Positions 51,024-59,351 of a stretch of DNA of 64,000 bases are shown piece by piece. The number at the start of each line of letters is the position of its first letter. Positions within the stretch are counted from its first letter, which is position 1. The notes beneath the pieces are model-generated. The model made no database searches. It saw only the letters and a program-made list of their open reading frames with translations, and was not told where the DNA came from. Position numbers and translations under genes: made by a program. Origin of the DNA: Virgifigura sp964551315 (GTDB lineage: Bacteria > Pseudomonadota > Alphaproteobacteria > Dongiales > Dongiaceae); the NCBI GenBank assembly GCA_964551315.1, contig CAZKCM010000003.1, positions 1-64,000 on the forward strand, in the 5' to 3' direction.

Positions 51024-53072
51024 ATGGCTTCGAAAGACCCGCTGCTGCAGCCCTTCCAGCTCAAGCATCTGACGCTCCGGAACCGCGTCATGAGCACGGC
51101 GCATGAGCCGGCCTATTCCGAAAACGGCATGCCGACGGAGCGTTACCGGCTCTATCACGAAGAGAAGGCGAAGGGCGGCATCGCGCTGACGGTCATCGGC
51201 GGCTCGGCCATCGTCGCGCCGGACAGCCCGCCGGCCTTCGGCAACCTGCATGCCTACAAGGACGAGATCATTCCCTGGTTCCGGGCGCTGTCGGACGGGG
51301 TGCACGCCCACGGCGCGGCCGTCATGTGCCAGATCACGCATCTCGGCCGCCGCACGAACTGGAACAAGGCGGACTGGCTGCCCGTGCTCTCCGCCTCGCC
51401 GGTGCGCGAACCGGCGCACCGGGCCTTCCCCAAGGAGGCGGAAGAGTTCGACATCCGGCGGATTGTCAAGGCCTATGGCGAGGCGGCGCGCCGCTGCCGC
51501 GAGGGCGGCCTGGACGGCGTGGAGATCGAAGCCTACGGACACCTCTTCGATTCCTTCTGGTCGCCGGCGACGAACCACCGGACCGATGCGTATGGCGGCA
51601 GCCTGGAGAATCGCCTGCGTTTCGGGCTGGAAGTGCTGGCGGAAATCCGGAAGCAGGTGGGGTCCGACTACATCGTCGGCGTCCGCATGGTCGTGGACGA
51701 GGCTCGGCATCGGGGCGCCGGCCTCGGCCGCGAAGAGGGGCTGGAGATCGCGCGCCGGCTCGTCGCCACGGGCCATGTCGACTTCATCAATGTGATCCGG
51801 GGCCATATCGACACGGACGCCGCGCTCAACGAGGTCATCCCAAGCACGGGCATGCCGGCCGCGCCGCATCTCGACTTCGCGGGCGAGGTGCGGCGCGAGG
51901 TGGGGGTCCCGGTCTTTCACGCCGCCCGGATCAACGACGTCGCGACGGCGCGTCACGCCATCGCCGAAGGGCTCCTCGACATGGTCGGCATGACGCGTGC
52001 CCACATAGCCGATCCCTACATCGTCGCCAAGATCGCGCGCGGCGAGGAGGATCGGATTCGCCCCTGCGTCGGCGCCAGCTACTGCCTGGACCGGATTTAC
52101 GAGGGCAACGAGGCGCTTTGCATCCACAACCCGGCGACCGGCCGTGAGGCCACGATGCCCCACGTCATTCGCCGGACGGACGGGCCGACCCGGAAGGTGG
52201 TGGTGGTCGGCGCCGGACCGGCAGGCCTCGAGGCGGCCCGCGTCTCGGCGGAGCGCGGGCACAAGGTCGTAATGTTCGAGGCGGCGGACCAGCCCGGCGG
52301 CCAGATCCGCCTCGCCGCCGCGCTCCAGCGCCGCAGGGAGCTCATCGGCATCGTCGACTGGCGTACGGAGCAGTGCGAGCGCCTAGGCGTCTCCATGCGG
52401 TTCAACCGTCTGGCCGAGGCGGACGACGTGCTCGCCGAAAGGCCGGACGTGGTCATCGTCGCGACGGGCGGCCTGCCGAACACGTCGTTCCTGGAGGCGG
52501 GCGAGGATCTCGTCGTCACGACCTGGGACATCATGAGCGGCGCCGTGAAGCCGGGGGACGACGTGCTGCTGTTTGACGACAACGGAGCGCATCCGGGCTT
52601 CACCGCAGCGGAGGCCATCGCGCTCGCCGGCTCGCGGCTGGAGTTCGTCACGCCCGAGCGCATGCTCGCTCCCGACGTCGGCGGCATGAACTACCCGGCC
52701 TATCTCCGGGCCTTCGCCGAGCACGGGGTCACGGTTACCCTCAACCAGCGCCTGATCGGGGTTCGGCGCGAGGGGAACAAGCTCGCGGCGACGCTCTACA
52801 ACGAGTACGCCCGCACCACGCAGGAGCGGCTCGTCGATCAGGTGGTCGTCGAGCACGGGACGCTTCCGGCCGACGAGCTTTATTTCGGACTCAAGTCCCA
52901 GTCCAGCAACCTGGGGGAGCTGGACCTCGACGCCTTCATCGCCGTGCGCCCGCAACGGATCGCGGCCAATCCCGACGGCAGCTTTCAGCTCTTCCGCATC
53001 GGTGACGCCGTCGCGAGCCGCAACATCCATGCGGCGATCTACGACGCGCTGAGGCTCTGCGTCGCTCTCTAA
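51024..53072 (+). CDS. DgcA-like NADH:flavin oxidoreductase (demethylase-type)
   Basis: A 682-aa flavoprotein of the trimethylamine/dimethylglycine dehydrogenase family. It has an FMN barrel (residues 1-340), a [4Fe-4S] segment and an FAD/NAD-like domain (VVVVGAGPAGLEAARVSAER). RPCVGASYC and ALCIHNP give cysteines 348, 354 and 366; the usual fourth position is Ala351, as I recall for DgcA-type relatives. The likely reaction is oxidative N-demethylation. The partner subunit DgcB is not seen. It starts 11 bases after the enolase-type gene. Confidence 0.85.
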   Translation: MASKDPLLQPFQLKHLTLRNRVMSTAHEPAYSENGMPTERYRLYHEEKAKGGIALTVIGGSAIVAPDSPPAFGNLHAYKDEIIPWFRALSDGVHAHGAAVMCQITHLGRRTNWNKADWLPVLSASPVREPAHRAFPKEAEEFDIRRIVKAYGEAARRCREGGLDGVEIEAYGHLFDSFWSPATNHRTDAYGGSLENRLRFGLEVLAEIRKQVGSDYIVGVRMVVDEARHRGAGLGREEGLEIARRLVATGHVDFINVIRGHIDTDAALNEVIPSTGMPAAPHLDFAGEVRREVGVPVFHAARINDVATARHAIAEGLLDMVGMTRAHIADPYIVAKIARGEEDRIRPCVGASYCLDRIYEGNEALCIHNPATGREATMPHVIRRTDGPTRKVVVVGAGPAGLEAARVSAERGHKVVMFEAADQPGGQIRLAAALQRRRELIGIVDWRTEQCERLGVSMRFNRLAEADDVLAERPDVVIVATGGLPNTSFLEAGEDLVVTTWDIMSGAVKPGDDVLLFDDNGAHPGFTAAEAIALAGSRLEFVTPERMLAPDVGGMNYPAYLRAFAEHGVTVTLNQRLIGVRREGNKLAATLYNEYARTTQERLVDQVVVEHGTLPADELYFGLKSQSSNLGELDLDAFIAVRPQRIAANPDGSFQLFRIGDAVASRNIHAAIYDALRLCVAL

Positions 53073-53306
53073 GGCCGTAGGACGAGAGCCGCACCGTTTT
53101 TCTGCCGGCCCCCCGTCTGCGCGTTTGGCCGCGACGACGGCGTGTCGAAGGGAATACCACGCATGGTGCCAGACACGCCGGGCCGCGCTTGATGCAAGTT
53201 AAAGCGCGGTGTCGTGCCGCGATGGAATGCTGGCTATTGCCCGCGAGGATCGCGCGGCAGCCAGCCACGATCGGGCGGCGCACCACATTGCGATTGGGGA
53301 GAACGG

Positions 53307-53963
53307 GTGAGAATCTCAGCCGGTTTGACGGCGGGGAGCGCAACCGTACCGATTGACCCAGAGACGCTGGTACGGCAGGTACGCCATCAGGTCACGGACG
53401 ACCTCCAGGTCGTCATCGGCCTGCTCTTGCTGCAAGCCATCCAGGAGCCGAACGAGGCGATTCGGGAACGCCTGAGGGACGCCGCCGAACGGGTGCGCTC
53501 GCTCCCGGCGTTCTACGACATGCTGTGTCGAGAACGCGACTCCGGGCTTGTGGACGCCTCGGCCTATCTGCGCGAGGTCTGCGCGCAGCTCGAGGCCTTC
53601 CATGCTGCCGAGCGGCGGCCGATCCGCTGCCGGTTGGAGGTGACGGTCCGGCGCCTGCCCCTCGCCGTCGCGAGCCGGCTGGGTCTCATCATCAACGAGC
53701 TCGTCGTCAACGGCAGCAAGGAGGTAGCAGAGACGGCCGCCGAGACGCGCGAGATCCATATCGCGCTGTACGAGGACGGCGACGGATGCGTTCTGGAACT
53801 CTCCGACGGCGGGTCCGGGCCGAGGTCCGGGCGGCACCATGTGAAGTCGATGGGCACACGCCTGATCGCGGCCGTCGTCGCGCAGCTCCAGGGCATGCTG
53901 ATCATCCACCGGGACCACCGGACGCGCTGGACCATCGCCTTTCCGCTGTCGGTCGCCTGCTGA
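53307..53963 (+). CDS. Sensor-less histidine kinase (HisKA_2/HWE type)
   Basis: A short kinase of 218 aa without sensor or membrane segments. VRHQVTDDLQVVIGLLLLQ matches the HisKA_2 phospho-acceptor region (His27), and LGLIINELVVNGSKEV is the N-box of the ATPase domain. SDGGSGPRSG and STGL-like MGTRLIAAVVAQLQG follow. Such kinases often act in alphaproteobacterial stress signalling. No response regulator is adjacent. GTG 53307 has GGGGA upstream. Confidence 0.75.
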   Translation: MRISAGLTAGSATVPIDPETLVRQVRHQVTDDLQVVIGLLLLQAIQEPNEAIRERLRDAAERVRSLPAFYDMLCRERDSGLVDASAYLREVCAQLEAFHAAERRPIRCRLEVTVRRLPLAVASRLGLIINELVVNGSKEVAETAAETREIHIALYEDGDGCVLELSDGGSGPRSGRHHVKSMGTRLIAAVVAQLQGMLIIHRDHRTRWTIAFPLSVAC

Positions 53964-54061
53964 GGGCGCTGTCGTGCGAAGCGCGTCGCGAACGCGCGGG
54001 GCCCGGCCAAATCCTGGGTGCTTTCCTTTATGTCGTACTGATCGCCGGCCTCGGATCCTGC

Positions 54062-55225
54062 ATGCTCGGCGCCGGGCTGAACGCCGAGGCGAGACAGTCA
54101 TGGGAGCATCTGTCGAGTGCGCGGGGCGAGATACCGCGGCCCGGCGATTCGGAGCAGCAGACCGCGGCGCTGGTCGTGGACGTGGATCGGGACGGGCTCA
54201 ACGACATCGTCGTCGGAGCCCGCCAGACGGCGCCCGCGCTGGTCTGGCTCAAGCGTCGGACGGCCGGCTGGGACCGACGCATTATCGAGCCGGAGCGGCT
54301 GCCGATCGAGGCCGGCGGCGCCGTCCACGACATTGACGCGGACGGCGATCCGGACATCGTTCTGGGCGAAGATGCCCAGGGCAACGGGCTTTACTGGTGG
54401 GAGAATCCGTATCCGGACCTGGATCGGCCTTGGCGGCGGCGCGCGATCAAGCGGACCGGCCGGACCAAGCACCACGACCAGCTCTTCGGCGACTTCGACG
54501 GAGACGGGACGGTTGAGCTGGCCTTCTGGAACCAGGGTGCCAAGACCCTGTTCCTCGCCGAGATCCCACCGGATCCGCGTTCGACGGAGCCCTGGCCGTA
54601 CCGGCCGATCTTCACGGCAAGCATTCCGCTCGAGGGTCTCGCAAGTGCCGATGTCGACGGCGATGGCGGCCTCGATCTGGTCGGCGCCGGGCGGTGGTTC
54701 GAGCACGTCGGCAACGGCGCATTCGAGGCGCACCTCATCGATCGCGACATGGGTGTGACACGCGCGGCTGCGGGCCAGCTGATTCCGGGCGGGCCGCCGG
54801 AGGTCGTCTTCGCGACGGCGGAGGGCGTCGGCCCGCTGAAATGGTATGAGCGGACGAAGAACGGCTGGATCGGCCACGACCTTCTCGATGGTCCGGTCGA
54901 CCACGCGCACACGCTCGACATCGCCGACATGGATGCCGACGGCGCCCTCGACATCGTTGCCGCCGAAATGCACACGCCCGGGCCCGGTGGCCGCGCGAGG
55001 CTGTGCGTCTTCTATGGCGACGGGGCCGGATCGTTCCGAATGGAGATCCTGGCCACCGGACTCGGCAATCACGAATCGCGCGTGGCCGACCTGGATGGGG
55101 ACGGAGACCTCGATATCCTGGCCAAGCCTTACACGTACGGCGCTCCCGGCTTGGCCGTGCTGCTGAACCGCGCCGTGTCGGCTCCTCACCGGACGCGGCG
55201 ATCCGGATCGGATCGCGGGCCCTGA
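54062..55225 (+). CDS. FG-GAP/VCBS repeat protein with unclear 5' end
   Basis: Repeat protein of about 387 aa with at least six calcium-loop motifs of the DxDxDG type (VDVDRDGLND, DIDADGDPD, DFDGDGTVE, DVDGDGGLD, DMDADGALD, DLDGDGDLD). It should fold as a beta-propeller outside the cytoplasm. A hydrophobic in-frame stretch (FLYVVLIAGLGSCMLGAG) that looks like a lipoprotein signal begins upstream of the first usable ATG (54062), but no standard start codon precedes it after the kinase stop. The true start may therefore be non-standard, or a base may be missing. Confidence 0.65.
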   Translation: MLGAGLNAEARQSWEHLSSARGEIPRPGDSEQQTAALVVDVDRDGLNDIVVGARQTAPALVWLKRRTAGWDRRIIEPERLPIEAGGAVHDIDADGDPDIVLGEDAQGNGLYWWENPYPDLDRPWRRRAIKRTGRTKHHDQLFGDFDGDGTVELAFWNQGAKTLFLAEIPPDPRSTEPWPYRPIFTASIPLEGLASADVDGDGGLDLVGAGRWFEHVGNGAFEAHLIDRDMGVTRAAAGQLIPGGPPEVVFATAEGVGPLKWYERTKNGWIGHDLLDGPVDHAHTLDIADMDADGALDIVAAEMHTPGPGGRARLCVFYGDGAGSFRMEILATGLGNHESRVADLDGDGDLDILAKPYTYGAPGLAVLLNRAVSAPHRTRRSGSDRGP

Positions 55226-55230
55226 GGGGG

Positions 55231-55268
55231 CTTGCCGCCGGTTCGCCCGAAGGCGGCAAGACGCCTTT
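55231..55268 (+). terminator. Hairpin terminator after the VCBS-repeat gene
   Basis: A perfect nine-base stem (CTTGCCGCC / GGCGGCAAG) with a 12-base loop starts five bases past the stop codon and is followed by ACGCCTTT. Confidence 0.6.
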
Positions 55269-55392
55269 GGAGGGCGAAGGACAAGGCGGCGCCGGAGGTC
55301 GGGCGGCGCCGTCCGGTCGGTTAAGAATTTCTTATGCGGCAAGGGGATATTGGGAGTCTCACTGACGGCTCTCGAAGCGGGGGATAGCCGCG

Positions 55393-55905
55393 ATGCCCTC
55401 TACGGCCGAGCTTCTCCGGGCCCACGTCGCCGACCTGTTCCTCTGCGTCGTCGCCGTCGCCATGGTCTACGACCTCGTCAGGTTCCGGATCCCGAACACG
55501 GTCTCGCTGGCGCTGGTCGGCCTCTTCGTCGTCGGTGCGCTGGCGGCGGGCGGGCCGGTCGATTGGTTGAGCCATATCGGCGCCGGCGCGCTGCTTCTCG
55601 CGGTGGGGGCGGTCCTGTTCGCCTTCGGCTGGCTCGGAGGCGGCGACGTCAAGCTCCTGGCGTCGATCTCCGTCTGGATGGGATTTTCGCTGTTGCCCGC
55701 CTATCTGGTGCTCGTCGGCCTTGCCGGCGGCGCCCTGGCGCTCCTCCTCGTGCTCCTGCGTCCGCGGCTCGTCCTGACCGAGCCGCTATGGACGCGGGTC
55801 GGTCTCGACATGCCGCGGGTCTTGCGGCCGGGAGAGGCGGTCCCCTACGGCATCGCCATCGGCGCCGCCGCCCTGCTGCTGAGTCCGCGACTGCTGCTGC
55901 CCTGA
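55393..55905 (+). CDS. Prepilin peptidase (A24 family, CpaA-like)
   Basis: Inner-membrane aspartic peptidase of 170 aa that processes type IV prepilin-like proteins. The two catalytic aspartates are in YDLVRFRIPN (Asp27) and GGGDVKLL (Asp85), as in CpaA/TadV proteins without the N-methylase domain. Several membrane helices follow. No pilus genes are nearby, so its substrates are encoded elsewhere. Confidence 0.87.
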   Translation: MPSTAELLRAHVADLFLCVVAVAMVYDLVRFRIPNTVSLALVGLFVVGALAAGGPVDWLSHIGAGALLLAVGAVLFAFGWLGGGDVKLLASISVWMGFSLLPAYLVLVGLAGGALALLLVLLRPRLVLTEPLWTRVGLDMPRVLRPGEAVPYGIAIGAAALLLSPRLLLP

Positions 55906-56075
55906 ACCACGGCGCGCGGTGCCGTCCGGCCCAATTCGCCGGATCGAAGAGGGCGAGTTCGGCTATTGCCTGAGCTGCGGGAACAGGGGCGCCCCAAGCG
56001 CCAGGAGCTTGACCCGACGACCGCCGCCTGCATTAACGGCGCCGCGGCCTCCGGCGGTTGGCGGCGTTTCGGCGC

Positions 56076-56723
56076 TCAGCGCGCCGCGACGATGTCGCTC
56101 GACTGCAGGATGACGACCCCATTGTCCTTCATGTTGCGCATGGCAGCCGCGAGCGAGCCTTCGAGGTCGATGGCCCGGCAGGCGTCCTCGATGACGAAGG
56201 TCTCGAAGCCCTCCTTGCGGGCGTCGACCGCCGAGTAGTGCACGCAATAATCCGTCGCAAGCCCGACGACGAAGACGCGGCGAAAGCCGCGGTTCGTGAG
56301 ATAGCCGGCCAGCCCGGTCGGGGTCACGCGGTCGTTCTCGTAGAAGGCCGAATAGGAGTCGATGTCCGGGCGGAAGCCCTTGCGAATGATCAACTGGCAG
56401 TTCGGCAGGTCGAGATCCTCGTGGAAGGCCGCCCCCGGTGTCTGCTGAACGCAGTGATCGGGCCACAGCGTCTGTTCGCCATAGGGCATCCGGACGCTTT
56501 CGAAGTGTCTCTTGCCAGGATGCGCGCTGGCGAAGGACTTGTGATTCCCCGGGTGCCAGTCCTGGGTCATGACGACGTGCCGAAAGGCCCGGCCCAGCCG
56601 GTTGATCACCGGGACCACCTCGTCGCCGCGCTCGACCGCCAAGGCCCCGCCGGGGCAGAAATCGTTCTGCACGTCGACCACGAGGAGGACGTCCTGCTCG
56701 CCGGGCGTGATCGCTTCCGTCAT
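56076..56723 (-). CDS. pncA: Nicotinamidase
   Basis: Cytoplasmic hydrolase (215 aa) converting nicotinamide to nicotinate for NAD salvage. The catalytic triad is visible as Asp17 (VVDVQNDFCPGG), Lys115 (IIRKGF) and Cys160 (ATDYCVHYSA). Metal-binding QDWHPGNH is present. ATG 56723 is chosen; an upstream ATG would add 15 residues. The 375 bases between it and the next gene (56724-57098) hold no further gene that I can support. Confidence 0.92.
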   Translation of the reverse strand: MTEAITPGEQDVLLVVDVQNDFCPGGALAVERGDEVVPVINRLGRAFRHVVMTQDWHPGNHKSFASAHPGKRHFESVRMPYGEQTLWPDHCVQQTPGAAFHEDLDLPNCQLIIRKGFRPDIDSYSAFYENDRVTPTGLAGYLTNRGFRRVFVVGLATDYCVHYSAVDARKEGFETFVIEDACRAIDLEGSLAAAMRNMKDNGVVILQSSDIVAAR

Positions 56724-57098
56724 GGTTTGAAGCTCCCTTCCGATTCGATCCGTTACCGATTGCAGCAACAGGTTCGCATGTCCAGAACGTGGTGCCTAGA
56801 ACCGACAAGGGAAGGCCCGGGTCGCCCGCCTGCCGGAGGGGGGCGAGATCGGCTCTTGCGGTCCACGAAGTCTTAAGGAAGAAGCAAGAAAATCGAGGAT
56901 CAGGCTGATCGTCCGTCCGTCCCGCTGAGAGCGATGCCGTGCCGCCGGAGGACGGTTTGGCCGAGGGCGGAGGCTCGCTGTTGCGCCGACGGGCCGTCGG
57001 GCCTATTTAGCGGCTCGACCCGTTTCGGAGAGGGGATTGACCACCGGCGCGCAAGCCCGTCGCAACGCGCCCGTGCCCGAGGAGACAGAGGGAAGCCG

Positions 57099-58019
57099 AT
57101 GACCAGTGCCGCCGCAGCGATCCAGATCGAACAAGACCACAAGAGACTCGACGGCAAGGCGCTTGCCCACGAGATCCGCGCCTCGGTGGCGGAGCAGGTC
57201 CGGGTGCTCAAGGAAGCCGGCTGGACGCCCCGTTTGGTCTCGATCGCGGTGGGCGAGACGGATGCCGCGAAGCTCTACATCCGAAACCAGCGGCGGGTCG
57301 CCGAGCAAGTCGGCATTACCTTCGAGGAACGCGCCTACTCGGACAGCGTGACCCAGGAGGAACTGCTCGCCGCCATCCGCGCCCTGAATGCCGACCCGCG
57401 GGTGACGGGGATCATCATCCAGCGGCCGGTGCCACGGCGGATAGCCGTCAAGGAGTTGCAGGCCGCGGTGCATCCCCTGAAGGACGTCGAGGGCATGCAT
57501 CCGGCTTCCATCGGCAACATCGTCTACAACGAGCTGACTCTCGGGCCCTGCACCTCCGTTGCCGCGGTCGAACTTCTGAAGCGGACGGGACTGGAGCTGA
57601 AGGGGCTTGAGGTCGTGGTGATCGGTCATTCCGAGATCGTCGGCAAGCCCATCGCCTTCCTGCTGATGAGCGAGGGGGCGACGGTGACGGTCTGCCACCA
57701 CATGACCCGCAACCTCGCCGTCCATTCGAGGCAGGCCGACGCCGTGTTCGTGGCCGTTGGCAAGCCGCGGCTGATCACCGGGAATATGATCAAGCCGGGC
57801 GCCGCGCTCATAGACATCGGCATCAACCAGATCGCCACGGACGACGGCGCCAAGGTCGTGGGCGACGCCGATTACGAGTCCTGCCACGAGGTGGCCGGCT
57901 GGATCACGCCCGTGCCGGGTGGCGTCGGCCCGGTGACGGTGTCGATCCTGATGCGCAACACGCTCACCGCTGCCCGGCTGCAGAAGCAGCATTACGAGGC
58001 GCAGTTCACCGGTTCCTGA
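57099..58019 (+). CDS. folD: FolD-like methylene-THF dehydrogenase with altered active site
   Basis: A 306-aa member of the FolD family (methylene-THF dehydrogenase/methenyl-THF cyclohydrolase) with the NADP-binding Rossmann half (VVVIGHSEIVGKPIAFLL) and PVPGGVGPVTVSILMRNTL. Several catalytic positions differ from E. coli FolD. The key lysine (Y-x3-K) is Gln64 in LYIRNQRR, the KDVDG aspartate is Glu131 in KDVEG, and PCTPxG is PCTSVA at 150-155; Gln108 is kept. In human MTHFD1 the equivalent Lys-to-Gln change is reported to remove cyclohydrolase but not dehydrogenase activity. It precedes formate-dehydrogenase-linked genes, so a special C1 role is likely. Confidence 0.85.
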   Translation: MTSAAAAIQIEQDHKRLDGKALAHEIRASVAEQVRVLKEAGWTPRLVSIAVGETDAAKLYIRNQRRVAEQVGITFEERAYSDSVTQEELLAAIRALNADPRVTGIIIQRPVPRRIAVKELQAAVHPLKDVEGMHPASIGNIVYNELTLGPCTSVAAVELLKRTGLELKGLEVVVIGHSEIVGKPIAFLLMSEGATVTVCHHMTRNLAVHSRQADAVFVAVGKPRLITGNMIKPGAALIDIGINQIATDDGAKVVGDADYESCHEVAGWITPVPGGVGPVTVSILMRNTLTAARLQKQHYEAQFTGS

Positions 58020-58181
58020 CGTCGGTCGCCCGGCCGGCGCGGCCAGGCCTTTCGGGCTTCTCCGCAAGCCCTGAATCGGACGATAGGGGCACGCCGGTTG
58101 CCAAACGGCTTGACCGGCACCCCGTCATCGCCGCCAAATGACGCGCATGACTGCGGTGGACGGGTTCATGCCGATCCGCGG

Positions 58182-58281
58182 NNNNNNNNNNNNNNNNNNN
58201 NNNNNNNNNNNNNNNNNNNNNNNNNNNNNNNNNNNNNNNNNNNNNNNNNNNNNNNNNNNNNNNNNNNNNNNNNNNNNNNNN
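58182..58281. other. Assembly gap of 100 N
   Basis: A run of exactly 100 N, the usual placeholder for a scaffold gap of unknown length. The sequence on its left (58020-58181) ends in an open frame and the right side begins inside a lipoate-ligase-like gene, so that gene's N-terminus is missing. Confidence 0.98.
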
Positions 58282-58803
58282 GGCGACGGGCTGGGCGCCC
58301 TCGCGCCGCCCGTCGTCGCCGTCACCTTCGGTTGGCCGGACCGGCTCGAGGTCAACGGCGGGACCGTCGGCGGCGTCCGGGTCGCCGCCGCGGCAGTCGA
58401 ACGTCCCGAGGCGTCGGTGCCCTCCTGGATGGTCGTCGGGGTCACCGTCGCCATCGAAGCCGATCCGAAGGCGGCCGAGCCGGGGCACGACCCGTCGCGC
58501 ACCACGCTTCGGGAGGAAGGCTGCGGCGAGATCGGGGCGGCGGACCTTCTCGAAAGCTTCGGACGGCATTTCCTGTCCTGGATCAATCGCTGGCAGGACG
58601 ATGGCTTCGGACCGCTGCGCGATGCCTGGACCAAGCGCGCCTTGGCACGGGGGCGCCGGGTCGAAGTCGCGCTCCCTGGTGTGCCACTCTCGGGGCGCTT
58701 TGCGGGCATCGACGACGCGGGTGGCCTGCTGCTGATCGAGGAGGGCCGCACCCTGACGGCCCACCTGGCGGAGGCGTTGAGCGTGCCCTCCTGGTGCCGG
58801 TAA
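58282..58803 (+). CDS. Biotin/lipoate protein ligase-like protein (5' part in gap)
   Basis: Partial gene (173 codons visible). VVAVTFGWPDRLEVNGGTVG followed by VRVAAAAVERPEASVPSWMV and VGVTVAIEADPK is a lipoate/biotin ligase core, and the C-terminal GRRVEVALPGVPLSGRFAGI is the biotin-ligase-type cap (annotated DUF4444 in relatives). The N-terminal ATP/biotin-binding motif lies in the N gap. Such ligase-like genes accompany DUF6505 and DUF6352 genes in other Alphaproteobacteria; their substrate is not known. Confidence 0.72.
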   Translation, partial: GDGLGALAPPVVAVTFGWPDRLEVNGGTVGGVRVAAAAVERPEASVPSWMVVGVTVAIEADPKAAEPGHDPSRTTLREEGCGEIGAADLLESFGRHFLSWINRWQDDGFGPLRDAWTKRALARGRRVEVALPGVPLSGRFAGIDDAGGLLLIEEGRTLTAHLAEALSVPSWCR

Positions 58804-58847
58804 TCTGGGCAACGGCAATTGGCGGCCGCGGCGTTCGGGAGGACTCC

Positions 58848-59330
58848 ATGCGCTTACCACGGACGATCCGGCTCGACGCATCGGATGATTCGGTGTTCGA
58901 GGTTGCGGCCCGCGAGGGCGAATGGGCCGTGTCAGGTGTCTTTGCCTTCGCCGGGACGGACCCCGCGGCCTTGACGGGGAAGGCTTGGCAAGCCTTCGCC
59001 CGCGGGTTTCTCGGCACCGAATCCTTTGGCTGGTCGACCCTGGCGGCGGTCGCCGAGATCGATCCGGCCGGTTATGAAGGCGTGGTGACCGCGCTCGCCC
59101 GCCACTTCGTCGAGCGTTACGGCGCGCCGGACCTCGCCACGGCCCTGCCGGCCGCGCGCGCCGAGGTCGAGTTTGCCGCCGGTCTTTGCGAGCATAAGGT
59201 CAACACGCTGCTTGCCGTCGAGCGGTCGCTCGGCGAAGACGGGATTGTCGAGCGCTTCCGGGCCATCGAGCCGCCGCGCGAACCGATGCACGCCCGGATC
59301 TGGCGGATCGTGGAGGATGGTGATGGATAA
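58848..59330 (+). CDS. DUF6505 family protein
   Basis: A soluble 160-aa protein of unknown function. MRLPRTIRLDASDDSVFEVA and SGVFAFAGTDPAALTGKAWQ then FLGTESFGWSTLAAVAEID match proteins annotated DUF6505 near formate dehydrogenase loci. ATG 58848 follows CGGGAGG. It lies 44 bases after the ligase-like gene. Confidence 0.8.
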   Translation: MRLPRTIRLDASDDSVFEVAAREGEWAVSGVFAFAGTDPAALTGKAWQAFARGFLGTESFGWSTLAAVAEIDPAGYEGVVTALARHFVERYGAPDLATALPAARAEVEFAAGLCEHKVNTLLAVERSLGEDGIVERFRAIEPPREPMHARIWRIVEDGDG

Positions 59331-59351
59331 CGCAGGGTTAGGAGCGTCAGG

